From: Tubulanus polymorphus
Taxonomy: Eukaryota > Nemertea > Palaeonemertea > Tubulaniformes > Tubulanidae
Assembly (NCBI RefSeq): GCF_964204645.1
Contig: NC_134026.1
Location: 4,896,001-4,960,000 of the forward strand
Direction: 5' to 3'
DNA length: 64,000 bases
The notes under the pieces were generated by a model. It did no database searches. It was not told the DNA's origin and worked only from the letters and a program-made list of their open reading frames with translations. How positions within the stretch are numbered: the stretch's first letter is position 1; every line of letters starts with the position of its first letter. Of this stretch, positions 61,201 to 64,000 are shown in pieces. Made by a program: the position numbers and the translations under genes.

Positions 61201-64000
61201 ATAAACAACCGTCTGTAGTCCTTGTCCTATGTCAAGGTCTGTAACACTATCAAACACTTCCATCATGTGATGTTGTATTATATCGATTTCGATGCCTTAC
61301 GTACCTCACGTCTTGAATAAAGCACTCATTCAGATGATAGTTCTTTAATCATCGATGTTGTCAGTGACCTGCTACTTACTACTAATTCTACTTCCGCTAT
61401 CCGAAAACGGCTGTATTATCTCGGTAAGGGTGGTCGGGTTGGGGGACCGGTTGTTTTTTTTTGTGACACAGTTACAAAGAACTTGACAGCAATTTTGAAC
61501 TTGACAAAGTCTTCTTAATATTCATAGTTTTCGTGGCTATATAAAGCCACAGTATCGGTTGTTTATGAAATCACTATCACTGGTGTGATATATATTTCTG
61601 ATATTTTCGTCATATATTTTTGAAACAGGCATCTTACAAAGTACTATGTAATTCATGTGACGTATGTGTCTTAATTTGGCAATTGTTAATGCATCTCAAA
61701 GTTTGAGGTGCTGCATGGTTTTTTCGATGTCAGACCCTTTCTTTATCTCTATCTCTCAGCTTGAAGGTCACATACTTAAGATGTGTATATATAAAAGGCC
61801 AAATTTGGCTCTCTATAACTGGTAGTTATGAATAAGGAAAACATATAATTCATTATCAATTGTTTATCTTAAACGAGAATTTCAAATCCATTCTATTCAA
61901 TGCACCTTTCATGTTTCTTCTTAAAAAAATCTTCCAGCACAAGCACATTTTGATAAAATCTCTAAATCATTTGTTTTTAATAATACTGCACTATCAATTT
62001 AGTCGATTTTTTCTTTGTTGAAATCGAAAAGATCAGCTACACGAAATATAATCGATCAATTGGAACTTTTCTGAAAGATGTTTTTTGGCTTTGCATATTA
62101 TACCCGGTATTTTTTAACATGTTGGACTCATTTCAATTACAACGCGCTGAATCCGGTAGTTTTAGTTTGATGCCTGTTTTTGTAGAAAAATGGGTTCTAC
62201 CATATTTATGAGTCGGGATATGAAATTTACTCGTGGGTCTGAGTGGTAACAACAGTATGTTCGTTACTTCCATAACTGATGATATATATTGCAGCAGCGT
62301 CCGGTTCTTTTTGATGAACTTTCACGATGATATTTCATTGATTGTGACAAAAACTTTGTGTCTTTTAGATTAAGTGTGACCAGTATTGGCCAGGTCGTGG
62401 TACGGATATCTACGGTTTAATTCATGTGACGTTACTAGACGTGATGGACTTATCTACATATACAATCAGAACCTTCCAAATACAAAGAGTAAGTGAAAAT
62501 TTATGGTTTTAAGCCAACGTCAATGTCGACTTACCGAATGCATTTATGAGAAGCATCGTAAAGAAGCCGCGTTAACCTGGTGTAGAATAAGTAAAATTCA
62601 CATTGAACATTTCACTCATTCACTTGATGAAGCTACTATGATACATAAGTAGCGAAAGCTCGTACTTTTAGAGAGGTGTTCTTCATTTCATTTTTTGTGT
62701 ATTTAGCATGGCTTCCCAGAGAAACGCGAAGTACGACAGTTTCAATTCACAGCTTGGCCTGATCACGGAGTACCTGATCATCCGACACCGTTGTTATTGT
62801 TCATGAGACGTGTGAAGTCTTTGAATCCACCCGATGCCGGTCCGATGGTTGTCCACTGCAGGTAAGAAATGGAGCCGACTTTGGTGTAGAGTACCATGTA
62901 GAGTATCTAAAATTGCCCCGCTGATAGCAGAAAAGACAAGTCAACCTGAAAGGCATTGAAAACTTGGAATCTTGGGATGATAGTTATTTGAAATCTCCTA
63001 AAGAATGCCTAGCTGGATGAATTCATTTCTTTAACTTTCTAGCGCGGGTGTTGGTCGAACTGGTGCTTTCATTGTGATCGATTCCATGCTGGAACGTATA
63101 AAACACGAAAAAACCGTGGACATCTACGGACACGTGACGTGTTTACGAGCCCAACGTAACTACATGGTCCAGACGGAGGATCAGTACATATTCATTCACG
63201 ATGCGCTATTAGAAGCAGTGCAGTCGGGTAATACTGAGGTTCCGGCTAGGAATCTATTCGCCCATATACAGAAACTTACACAGCCTGATGCTGGTGAAAC
63301 GGTAGCCGGTATGGAGCTAGAATTTAAGGTAACAGCATTGTGAAAATGTTTCATATTCTGAAAGACTAAGTAAGGTCGCGTTGGAAACTTGTGAAAATTT
63401 TTGATTGATTTATTTTCATTCGGTCATCGTTTTGCAGAGATTGGCTAGTATGAAGGCAAACCCGACACGATTTGTAAGCGCTAATCTTACCGTGAATAAG
63501 TTCAAGAACAGATTAGTGAATATTTTACCCTGTAAGTATTGCCCCTTGTGACACAAATGTTAAAACGCCGTATGATCGTAGATTTTTCGCATTTTTATTA
63601 TCTCTTCATTACAGACGAATCAACGCGTGTTTGTTTACAACCAATACGTGGTGTAGATGGATCTGATTATATAAATGCTAGTTTTATAGATGTAAGTATT
63701 TCTACTCTTCTTGTATGCGATAGTTCCTTTCAATGTAATTATTTACGTATCTCATCTACCCATATTACCTTTCTTTGCAATCAACTGTATTCGTATTACT
63801 GTCAGAATTTTGATCGTAAGAAGAAATTTTGATTTCTGGTCAGTTGCTGGATATGAGCTAGCGTGTTGAATATTTGCCTTCATCAAAGATCTAATAAGAT
63901 GAATTTCCATTTACTTACACAGGGTTATAGATATAGAAAAGCGTACATAGGCACTCAAGGTCCACTGGCAGAAACTACTGAAGACTTCTGGCGCATGTTG
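20592..64000 (+). CDS. Lar: LAR-type receptor protein tyrosine phosphatase, partial (Ig2 to start of PTP D2), 27 joined exons
   Basis: A single gene spans the right two thirds of the window. Exons joined at GT-AG sites keep one open frame: Ig2-Ig3, nine FN3 repeats, TM, D1 and the start of D2. Each segment matches fly LAR and human PTPRF in order, for example [30 protein letters not shown]-like residues, the WPD loop and [10 protein letters not shown]. Known role of the family: a neuronal and epithelial adhesion receptor that binds heparan sulfate proteoglycans and synaptic organisers outside the cell and dephosphorylates phosphotyrosine inside. D1 is catalytic and D2 usually inactive and regulatory. 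Nine FN3 repeats is the invertebrate count (vertebrates have eight). Both ends are missing: signal peptide and Ig1 to the left, most of D2 to the right. Exon boundaries are my own assignment from splice signals, reading frame and homology; no transcript was available. Confidence 0.97.
21626..21700. mobile_element. Truncated hAT-like repeat
   Basis: AGGGTAGCCACTGACCTGGA followed by AAACTTGGGGAATCAG matches the left part of 53423-53585. Confidence 0.65.
21860..21899. repeat. TA microsatellite, 40 nt
   Basis: Uninterrupted AT units inside the Ig2 intron. Confidence 0.95.
22652..22762 (+). CDS. Lar: LAR exon: Ig2, C-terminal part
   Basis: The acceptor ttcaatttcag is followed by a phase 1-1 exon of 111 nt and the donor GAG|gtaagt. 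It encodes [24 protein letters not shown] and ends in LYVR (given here in two pieces of the Ig2 C strand to G strand). The second Ig2 cysteine lies in the Y-E-C motif. Joining directly to the Ig3 exon gives [11 protein letters not shown], as in fly and human LAR. Confidence 0.95.
25478..25519 (+). CDS. Lar: Candidate 42-nt cassette exon at the Ig2/Ig3 (mini-exon B) site
   Basis: A strong pyrimidine-rich acceptor (gttgtttcttttttac... ttctag) precedes 42 nt and the donor AAG|gtaaaa. Read in phase 1 it adds [14 protein letters not shown] between YVR and VRRVPP without a stop or a frame change. Vertebrate LAR-RPTPs insert ELRE at this exact place by alternative splicing. Sequence identity with ELRE is not evident, so the homology is positional. 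No expression evidence is available here. Confidence 0.6.
27617..27685 (+). CDS. Lar: Candidate 69-nt cassette exon at the Ig2/Ig3 site
   Basis: The acceptor gtttcatttgttctag and donor ATA|gtgagc flank 69 nt, open in phase 1-1. It would add [12 protein letters not shown] followed by [11 protein letters not shown], a Pro/Gly/Gln-rich hinge-like peptide, then I in place of V before RRVPP. It could be an alternative or addition to the 42-nt candidate upstream. It is supported by frame and splice signals only. Confidence 0.5.
28179..28282. mobile_element. Short palindromic MITE
   Basis: Ends AAGCCGTGTCTACACTG and CAGTGTAGACAGGGCTTT are inverted repeats with two mismatches, about 104 nt apart. 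No coding capacity. Confidence 0.75.
30682..30951 (+). CDS. Lar: LAR exon: Ig3
   Basis: One 270-nt phase 1-1 exon encodes the whole third Ig domain: [17 protein letters not shown], the first cysteine in [17 protein letters not shown], the GAEELTSDD loop and the second cysteine in [11 protein letters not shown], ending VRVKG. Acceptor is gtttacag and donor AAG|gtacgt. It matches fly and human Ig3 almost residue for residue around the cysteines. The exon is distinctly richer in GC than its introns. Confidence 0.97.
30952..33104. other. Ig3/FN1 intron with one candidate cassette exon
   Basis: Contains the 33-nt candidate at 32214-32246 and a short GACT/GGCT simple repeat at about 32670-32699. 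Nothing else is recognised. Confidence 0.7.
32214..32246 (+). CDS. Lar: Candidate 33-nt cassette exon between Ig3 and FN1
   Basis: Upstream lie branch-like TTAACTAAC and the tract tttttttgctatag; the donor is ATG|gtgagc. Phase 1-1; adds [11 protein letters not shown] between Ig3 (VRVK) and FN1 (AMPKPP). The peptide is proline-containing and linker-like. Splice signals are among the best of the candidate set. Confidence 0.55.
33105..33389 (+). CDS. Lar: LAR exon: fibronectin III repeat 1
   Basis: A 285-nt phase 1-1 exon encodes all of FN1: [14 protein letters not shown], the core Trp in [36 protein letters not shown] and VTTGEM. It follows a ctttgcttcag acceptor. The donor gtcagt is not ideal but is the only one that keeps phase with FN2, giving TTGEMPPGSPPR as in fly TTGE...APR. 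Confidence 0.95.
33390..35902. other. FN1/FN2 intron
   Basis: No supported feature. A weak in-phase 9-nt possible exon at 35232-35240 is discussed under rejected items. Confidence 0.7.
35903..36003 (+). CDS. Lar: LAR exon: FN3 repeat 2, first half
   Basis: A 101-nt exon, phase 1 in and phase 0 out, encodes [18 protein letters not shown], the core Trp in VLIEWDEP and IPNGVIK. Acceptor ttattaacag; donor AAG|gtaagc. The intron inside FN2 at this place is phase 0. Confidence 0.95.
36004..37216. other. Intron inside FN2 with CpG-rich patch and fold-back element
   Basis: Contains a CpG-rich patch at about 36430-36760 and the fold-back element at 36937-37104. No exon is seen. Confidence 0.7.
36937..37104. 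mobile_element. Fold-back element with ~35-bp imperfect arms
   Basis: CCAATGCACACAACGCAGGG...AAACAT at the left and its inverted counterpart ending GCATTGGG at the right, with roughly five mismatches. It lies just upstream of the second FN2 exon. Confidence 0.7.
37217..37421 (+). CDS. Lar: LAR exon: FN3 repeat 2, second half
   Basis: Acceptor ttttttttcag; 205 nt, phase 0 to 1; donor GAG|gtatgc. It encodes [36 protein letters not shown] and the conserved end VKTQQG. An N-glycosylation sequon N-R-T is present. Confidence 0.95.
38241..38276. repeat. Perfect 36-nt palindrome without loop
   Basis: CAAAAATTCATAAAGACT is followed at once by its exact reverse complement, centred on ACTAGT. GTCATAT occurs on both flanks as a direct repeat. 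Confidence 0.9.
38553..38588 (+). CDS. Lar: Candidate 36-nt microexon between FN2 and FN3
   Basis: The acceptor ctttttacaacgtag follows a branch-like GATTAAC; donor CAG|gtatat. Phase 1-1; adds [12 protein letters not shown] between QQG and VPMQP. The added residues resemble the V-P-x-x-P linker style of FN3 junctions. Splice signals are moderate. Confidence 0.5.
40240..40299. repeat. ACT/TAC trinucleotide microsatellite
   Basis: About 20 ACT units with three ATT interruptions, in the FN2/FN3 intron. Confidence 0.95.
41333..41341 (+). CDS. Lar: Candidate 9-nt microexon between FN2 and FN3
   Basis: A long pyrimidine tract (ttttgtttttcccctcg... catcatcag) precedes the 9 nt CTAACCCAG and a near-consensus donor gtgagc. 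In phase 1-1 it inserts ANP. The exon is tiny, but both splice sites are strong and the frame fits exactly. It might be used with or instead of the 36-nt candidate upstream. Confidence 0.5.
42485..42800. promoter_or_regulatory. CpG-rich patch with octamer plus SOX-like motif
   Basis: CpG-dense sequence containing ATTTGCAT (42712-42719), one base, then AACAAT (42721-42726), a POU-octamer and SOX-like pair. A role as an intronic enhancer is inference. Confidence 0.3.
43383..43411. repeat. Third copy of the CACCTGGTGGATCC dispersed repeat
   Basis: AGCGCACCTGGTGGATCCTT followed by GCTTGCCAC, similar to 2495-2523 but in a different intron. Confidence 0.75.
44955..45242 (+). CDS. Lar: LAR exon: FN3 repeat 3
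   Basis: A 288-nt phase 1-1 exon: [20 protein letters not shown], core Trp in [38 protein letters not shown] and VVKTDPF. Acceptor tttctatttcacag; donor TCA|gtacgt. It corresponds to fly FN3 with KGEG-like loop residues. Confidence 0.95.
45243..46398. other. FN3/FN4 intron
   Basis: Contains an imperfect ATT trinucleotide run at about 45352-45405; nothing else is recognised. Confidence 0.7.
46399..46704 (+). CDS. Lar: LAR exon: FN3 repeat 4
   Basis: A 306-nt phase 1-1 exon encodes [18 protein letters not shown], core Trp [40 protein letters not shown] and ILVRTDES. The W-T/S-E-Y-R/K-I/V-W-V motif is diagnostic of LAR FN4. Acceptor acttattag; donor CCG|gtatgt. Confidence 0.95.
46705..48085. 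other. FN4/FN5 intron
   Basis: AT-rich with no recognised element. I found no in-phase cassette candidate. Confidence 0.7.
48086..48394 (+). CDS. Lar: LAR exon: FN3 repeat 5
   Basis: A 309-nt phase 1-1 exon: [20 protein letters not shown], core Trp [37 protein letters not shown] and VRTKGA. The stretch [11 protein letters not shown] is where vertebrate PTPRF has its 9-residue mini-exon C insert. Here that site lies inside an uninterrupted exon, so this option is absent. Confidence 0.95.
48395..50289. other. FN5/FN6 intron with a candidate microexon
   Basis: Contains the 27-nt candidate exon at 49259-49285, a TGAT run near 48430 and a zero-length-exon-like site at 48685/48686. Nothing else is recognised. 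Confidence 0.7.
49259..49285 (+). CDS. Lar: Candidate 27-nt microexon between FN5 and FN6
   Basis: The tract ttttttgtcttttttatt and the acceptor ttttctgatcag precede 27 nt ending at a consensus donor CTT|gtaagt. Phase 1-1; adds VAKNTAQKS between KGA and the FN6 start. A nine-residue insert is also the size of vertebrate mini-exon C, but that one lies inside FN5, so the positions differ. Confidence 0.55.
50290..50487 (+). CDS. Lar: LAR exon: FN3 repeat 6, first part
   Basis: A 198-nt phase 1-1 exon: [20 protein letters not shown], core Trp [21 protein letters not shown], ending in TTPFLG. The motif P-x-Q-T-Y-G matches fly FN6. Acceptor acttattttcag; donor TCG|gtgagt. Confidence 0.95.
50488..51070. 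other. Intron inside FN6, about half occupied by a piggyBac-like element
   Basis: The 583-nt intron contains the 285-bp element at 50591-50875, described separately. Confidence 0.8.
50591..50875. mobile_element. Non-autonomous piggyBac-like MITE
   Basis: The element is bounded by TTAA at 50587-50590 and again at 50876-50879, the target duplication of piggyBac transposons. Its ends are CCCTTTCAGTGC and, inverted, CCCTTTCCGTGC. It has no transposase frame. Inside are three 19-nt palindromes of form TACACCGC-N3-GCGGTGTA (50606-50624, 50649-50667, 50748-50766). The outer two are flanked by GCGTC and GACGC, forming subterminal inverted repeats. Confidence 0.85.
51071..51163 (+). CDS. Lar: LAR exon: FN3 repeat 6, second part
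   Basis: A 93-nt phase 1-1 exon encodes [20 protein letters not shown] and ends IKTPDGG. It completes the F and G strands of FN6. Acceptor ttcatttcag; donor GAG|gtgaga. Confidence 0.95.
51164..51610. other. FN6/FN7 intron
   Basis: Short intron with no recognised feature. Confidence 0.7.
51611..51904 (+). CDS. Lar: LAR exon: FN3 repeat 7
   Basis: A 294-nt phase 1-1 exon: [19 protein letters not shown], core Trp [39 protein letters not shown] and FHTYGA. Sequons N-I-T and N-T-T are present. Acceptor cattag; donor CAT|gtaagt. Confidence 0.95.
51905..53085. other. FN7/FN8 intron
   Basis: Contains a short TA tract near 52290-52320; nothing else is recognised. Confidence 0.7.
53086..53376 (+). 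CDS. Lar: LAR exon: FN3 repeat 8
   Basis: A 291-nt phase 1-1 exon: [19 protein letters not shown], core Trp [47 protein letters not shown] and VNTVSK. This repeat corresponds to fly FN8 (YKIFYT...WQTK) and accounts for the extra repeat compared with human PTPRF. Donor AGC|gtgagt. Confidence 0.93.
53423..53585. mobile_element. hAT-like MITE (fullest of three copies)
   Basis: The element begins CAGGGTGGCCACT and ends AGTGGCCACCCTG, a perfect 13-bp inverted repeat with a hAT-style CAGGG end. The interior repeats ...GGGAAAACCTGGAAAA... and AGGGAATCAG. Related, degraded copies lie at 21626-21700 and 8270-8500. It fills most of the 336-nt FN8/FN9 intron. A clean target duplication is not seen. Confidence 0.7.
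53713..53813 (+). CDS. Lar: LAR exon: FN3 repeat 9, first half
   Basis: 101 nt, phase 1 to 0: [18 protein letters not shown], core Trp [16 protein letters not shown]. Acceptor gttgtttatag; donor GTG|gtaagt. The phase 0 intron inside FN9 mirrors the one in FN2. Confidence 0.92.
53942..54161 (+). CDS. Lar: LAR exon: FN3 repeat 9, second half
   Basis: 220 nt, phase 0 to 1: [38 protein letters not shown] and LRAETQPS. Acceptor acccggtttag; donor CCA|gttagt. FN9 is the least conserved repeat in the family, and that is also so here. Confidence 0.92.
54463..54498 (+). CDS. Lar: Candidate 36-nt microexon after FN9
   Basis: A perfect branch consensus TACTAAC lies about 15 nt before the acceptor ttcttgatctag; donor CAG|gtgtgt. 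Phase 1-1; inserts [12 protein letters not shown] after QPS. Supported by frame and splice signals only. Confidence 0.5.
55232..55255 (+). CDS. Lar: Candidate 24-nt microexon before the membrane-proximal region
   Basis: Acceptor gactgtctttcctttgcag and consensus donor ATA|gtaagt bound 24 nt, open in phase 1-1, adding NKKSGLIY. The two lysines are the only adjacent basic residues seen on the extracellular side near the usual cleavage region, though they do not form a furin consensus. Confidence 0.5.
56574..56749 (+). CDS. Lar: LAR exon: membrane-proximal extracellular region, part 1
   Basis: 176 nt from the first of two tandem acceptors (cag|cag), phase 1 to 0; using the second starts at 56577 and removes one codon. 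It encodes [20 protein letters not shown], then [12 protein letters not shown] and ends FSTEM. The Y-Y-L-L-I-V-V-P motif matches fly YYLVVVPE and human FYIVVVPI. Donor ATG|gtgagg. Confidence 0.93.
56750..57172. other. Intron between membrane-proximal exons
   Basis: I searched it for a basic, furin-site-encoding phase 0 exon; the one plausible acceptor (ttattcacag near 56920) leads straight to an in-frame TAG. Confidence 0.7.
57173..57343 (+). CDS. Lar: LAR exon: membrane-proximal extracellular region, part 2
   Basis: 171 nt, phase 0-0: [37 protein letters not shown] and [12 protein letters not shown]. The Y-V/I-A-A-K/Q-F...F-x-L-G pattern matches fly and human LAR just after the human furin site. 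Donor GCC|gtaagt. Confidence 0.94.
57544..57710 (+). CDS. Lar: LAR exon: stalk and transmembrane helix
   Basis: 167 nt, phase 0 to 2. It encodes [19 protein letters not shown] followed by a hydrophobic segment of about 25 residues from about 57634 (starting [11 protein letters not shown], ending LILYFC). The segment is followed by basic residues in the next exon. The SSPYS motif is shared with fly and human. Donor CAG|gtaaaa. Confidence 0.96.
57711..59186. other. Intron between TM and juxtamembrane exons
   Basis: Contains a fold-back element at 57847-58011; no phase 2-2 exon is recognised. Confidence 0.7.
57847..58011. repeat. Fold-back element (inverted arms ~28 bp)
   Basis: The arms AATGATAGTAAAAAACAACT... 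(57847-57874) and its inverted copy (57984-58011) flank about 110 nt. It has no coding capacity and resembles a MITE, family unknown. Confidence 0.65.
59187..59302 (+). CDS. Lar: LAR exon: cytoplasmic juxtamembrane segment
   Basis: 116 nt, phase 2 to 1. The stop-transfer stretch RFRRPHRK is followed by [14 protein letters not shown] and the conserved [14 protein letters not shown], which is nearly identical to fly [14 protein letters not shown]. Acceptor ttctttttgtag; donor CAG|gtaaat. Confidence 0.97.
59451..59749 (+). CDS. Lar: LAR exon: D1 wedge and phosphotyrosine loop
   Basis: 299 nt, phase 1 to 0: [19 protein letters not shown] (wedge helix), [20 protein letters not shown], the pTyr-recognition motif [37 protein letters not shown]. 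All are hallmarks of LAR-family D1. Donor CAG|gtaatt. Confidence 0.98.
59904..60002 (+). CDS. Lar: LAR exon: D1 core
   Basis: 99 nt, phase 0-0: [33 protein letters not shown]. The classical PTP motif D-F-W-R-M-x-W-E is intact. Acceptor atttttag; donor AGG|gtaagt. Confidence 0.98.
60003..62368. other. Intron inside D1
   Basis: 2.4 kb, with a TA/TG-rich run near 61110-61205; no exon or element is recognised. Confidence 0.7.
62369..62488 (+). CDS. Lar: LAR exon: D1 core
   Basis: 120 nt, phase 0-0: [40 protein letters not shown]. The K-C-x-x-Y-W-P motif is present. Acceptor gtgtcttttag; donor AGA|gtaagt. Confidence 0.98.
62614..62668. repeat. Partial copy of the 18845-18976 fold-back family
   Basis: This 55-nt piece matches the right half of the element near 18900-18951, including GTAGCGAAAGCTCGTACTTT. 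It lies in a 218-nt D1 intron and lacks the left inverted arm. Confidence 0.75.
62707..62861 (+). CDS. Lar: LAR exon: D1 WPD loop and catalytic cysteine
   Basis: 155 nt, phase 0 to 2: [20 protein letters not shown], with the general-acid loop WPD (Asp codon 62761-62763), then GPMVVHC with the nucleophilic cysteine codon TGC at 62857-62859. The serine codon of HCS is split by the intron. D1 therefore looks catalytically competent. Confidence 0.98.
63043..63328 (+). CDS. Lar: LAR exon: D1 P-loop and Q-loop
   Basis: 286 nt, phase 2 to 0. It completes the signature loop with SAGVGRTG (phosphate-binding Arg), then [38 protein letters not shown] (Q-loop Gln) and the D1-D2 linker with EVPARNL and GMELEFK. 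Acceptor aactttctag; donor AAG|gtaaca. Confidence 0.98.
63438..63531 (+). CDS. Lar: LAR exon: D1-D2 linker and D2 start
   Basis: 94 nt, phase 0 to 1: [31 protein letters not shown](Y). It matches the start of D2 in fly and human. Acceptor gttttgcag; donor CCT|gtaagt. Confidence 0.97.
63615..63691 (+). CDS. Lar: LAR exon: D2
   Basis: 77 nt, phase 1 to 0: [20 protein letters not shown] then NASFID. In D2 the aromatic pTyr-loop residue of D1 is replaced, as in the whole family. Donor GAT|gtaagt. Confidence 0.97.
63923..64000 (+). CDS. Lar: LAR exon: D2, cut by the window edge
   Basis: 78 nt visible, phase 0: [20 protein letters not shown] then DFWRML. The D2 cysteine loop and the stop codon lie outside the window. 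Acceptor acttacacag. Confidence 0.96.

Overview
This is a low-GC, intron-rich animal genomic window holding most of one gene on the + strand. The gene is a LAR-type (type IIa) receptor protein tyrosine phosphatase, orthologous to Drosophila Lar and vertebrate PTPRF/PTPRS/PTPRD. Spliced in silico, 27 constitutive exons from 20592 to the right edge join in one open frame of about 1,695 codons (5,087 nt). The frame gives Ig2, Ig3, nine fibronectin III repeats, a membrane-proximal region, one transmembrane helix, a juxtamembrane segment, the complete catalytic PTP domain D1 and the start of D2. The protein aligns without gaps in architecture to fly LAR. Its nine FN3 repeats, divergent intron repeats and dense CpGs point to an invertebrate, most likely a lophotrochozoan such as a mollusc. 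The species cannot be fixed from this sequence.

Layout: 1-20591 is intronic or 5' flanking sequence in which I find no supported exon. Ig1, the signal peptide and the promoter are presumably further upstream. Ig2 is 20592-22762, Ig3 30682-30951 and FN1-FN9 33105-54161. The membrane-proximal region and TM lie at 56574-57710, the juxtamembrane segment at 59187-59302, D1 at 59451-63328 and the D2 start at 63438-64000, where the gene runs off the window. Nearly all interdomain introns are phase 1, so any exon whose length is a multiple of three with phase-1 ends can be added at a linker without disturbing the frame.

The most interesting signal uses this property. Eight small candidate exons (9, 24, 27, 33, 36, 36, 42 and 69 nt), all phase 1-1, open and flanked by plausible splice sites, sit in linkers Ig2/Ig3, Ig3/FN1, FN2/FN3, FN5/FN6 and FN9/membrane-proximal. 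The Ig2/Ig3 pair lies exactly where vertebrate LAR-RPTPs carry mini-exon B, the splice insert that tunes binding to synaptic partners. If expressed, these would form an invertebrate splice code for adhesion specificity. They are predictions from sequence only.

The introns also carry small non-autonomous transposon relics: a piggyBac-like element with TTAA duplications and three identical-arm palindromes, hAT-like and fold-back elements, and two dispersed families with several copies in the window. There are also simple repeats (a 105-nt TA tract, TAC and CT runs) and several CpG-rich islands that could be regulatory. No second protein gene, RNA gene or CRISPR array is supported.
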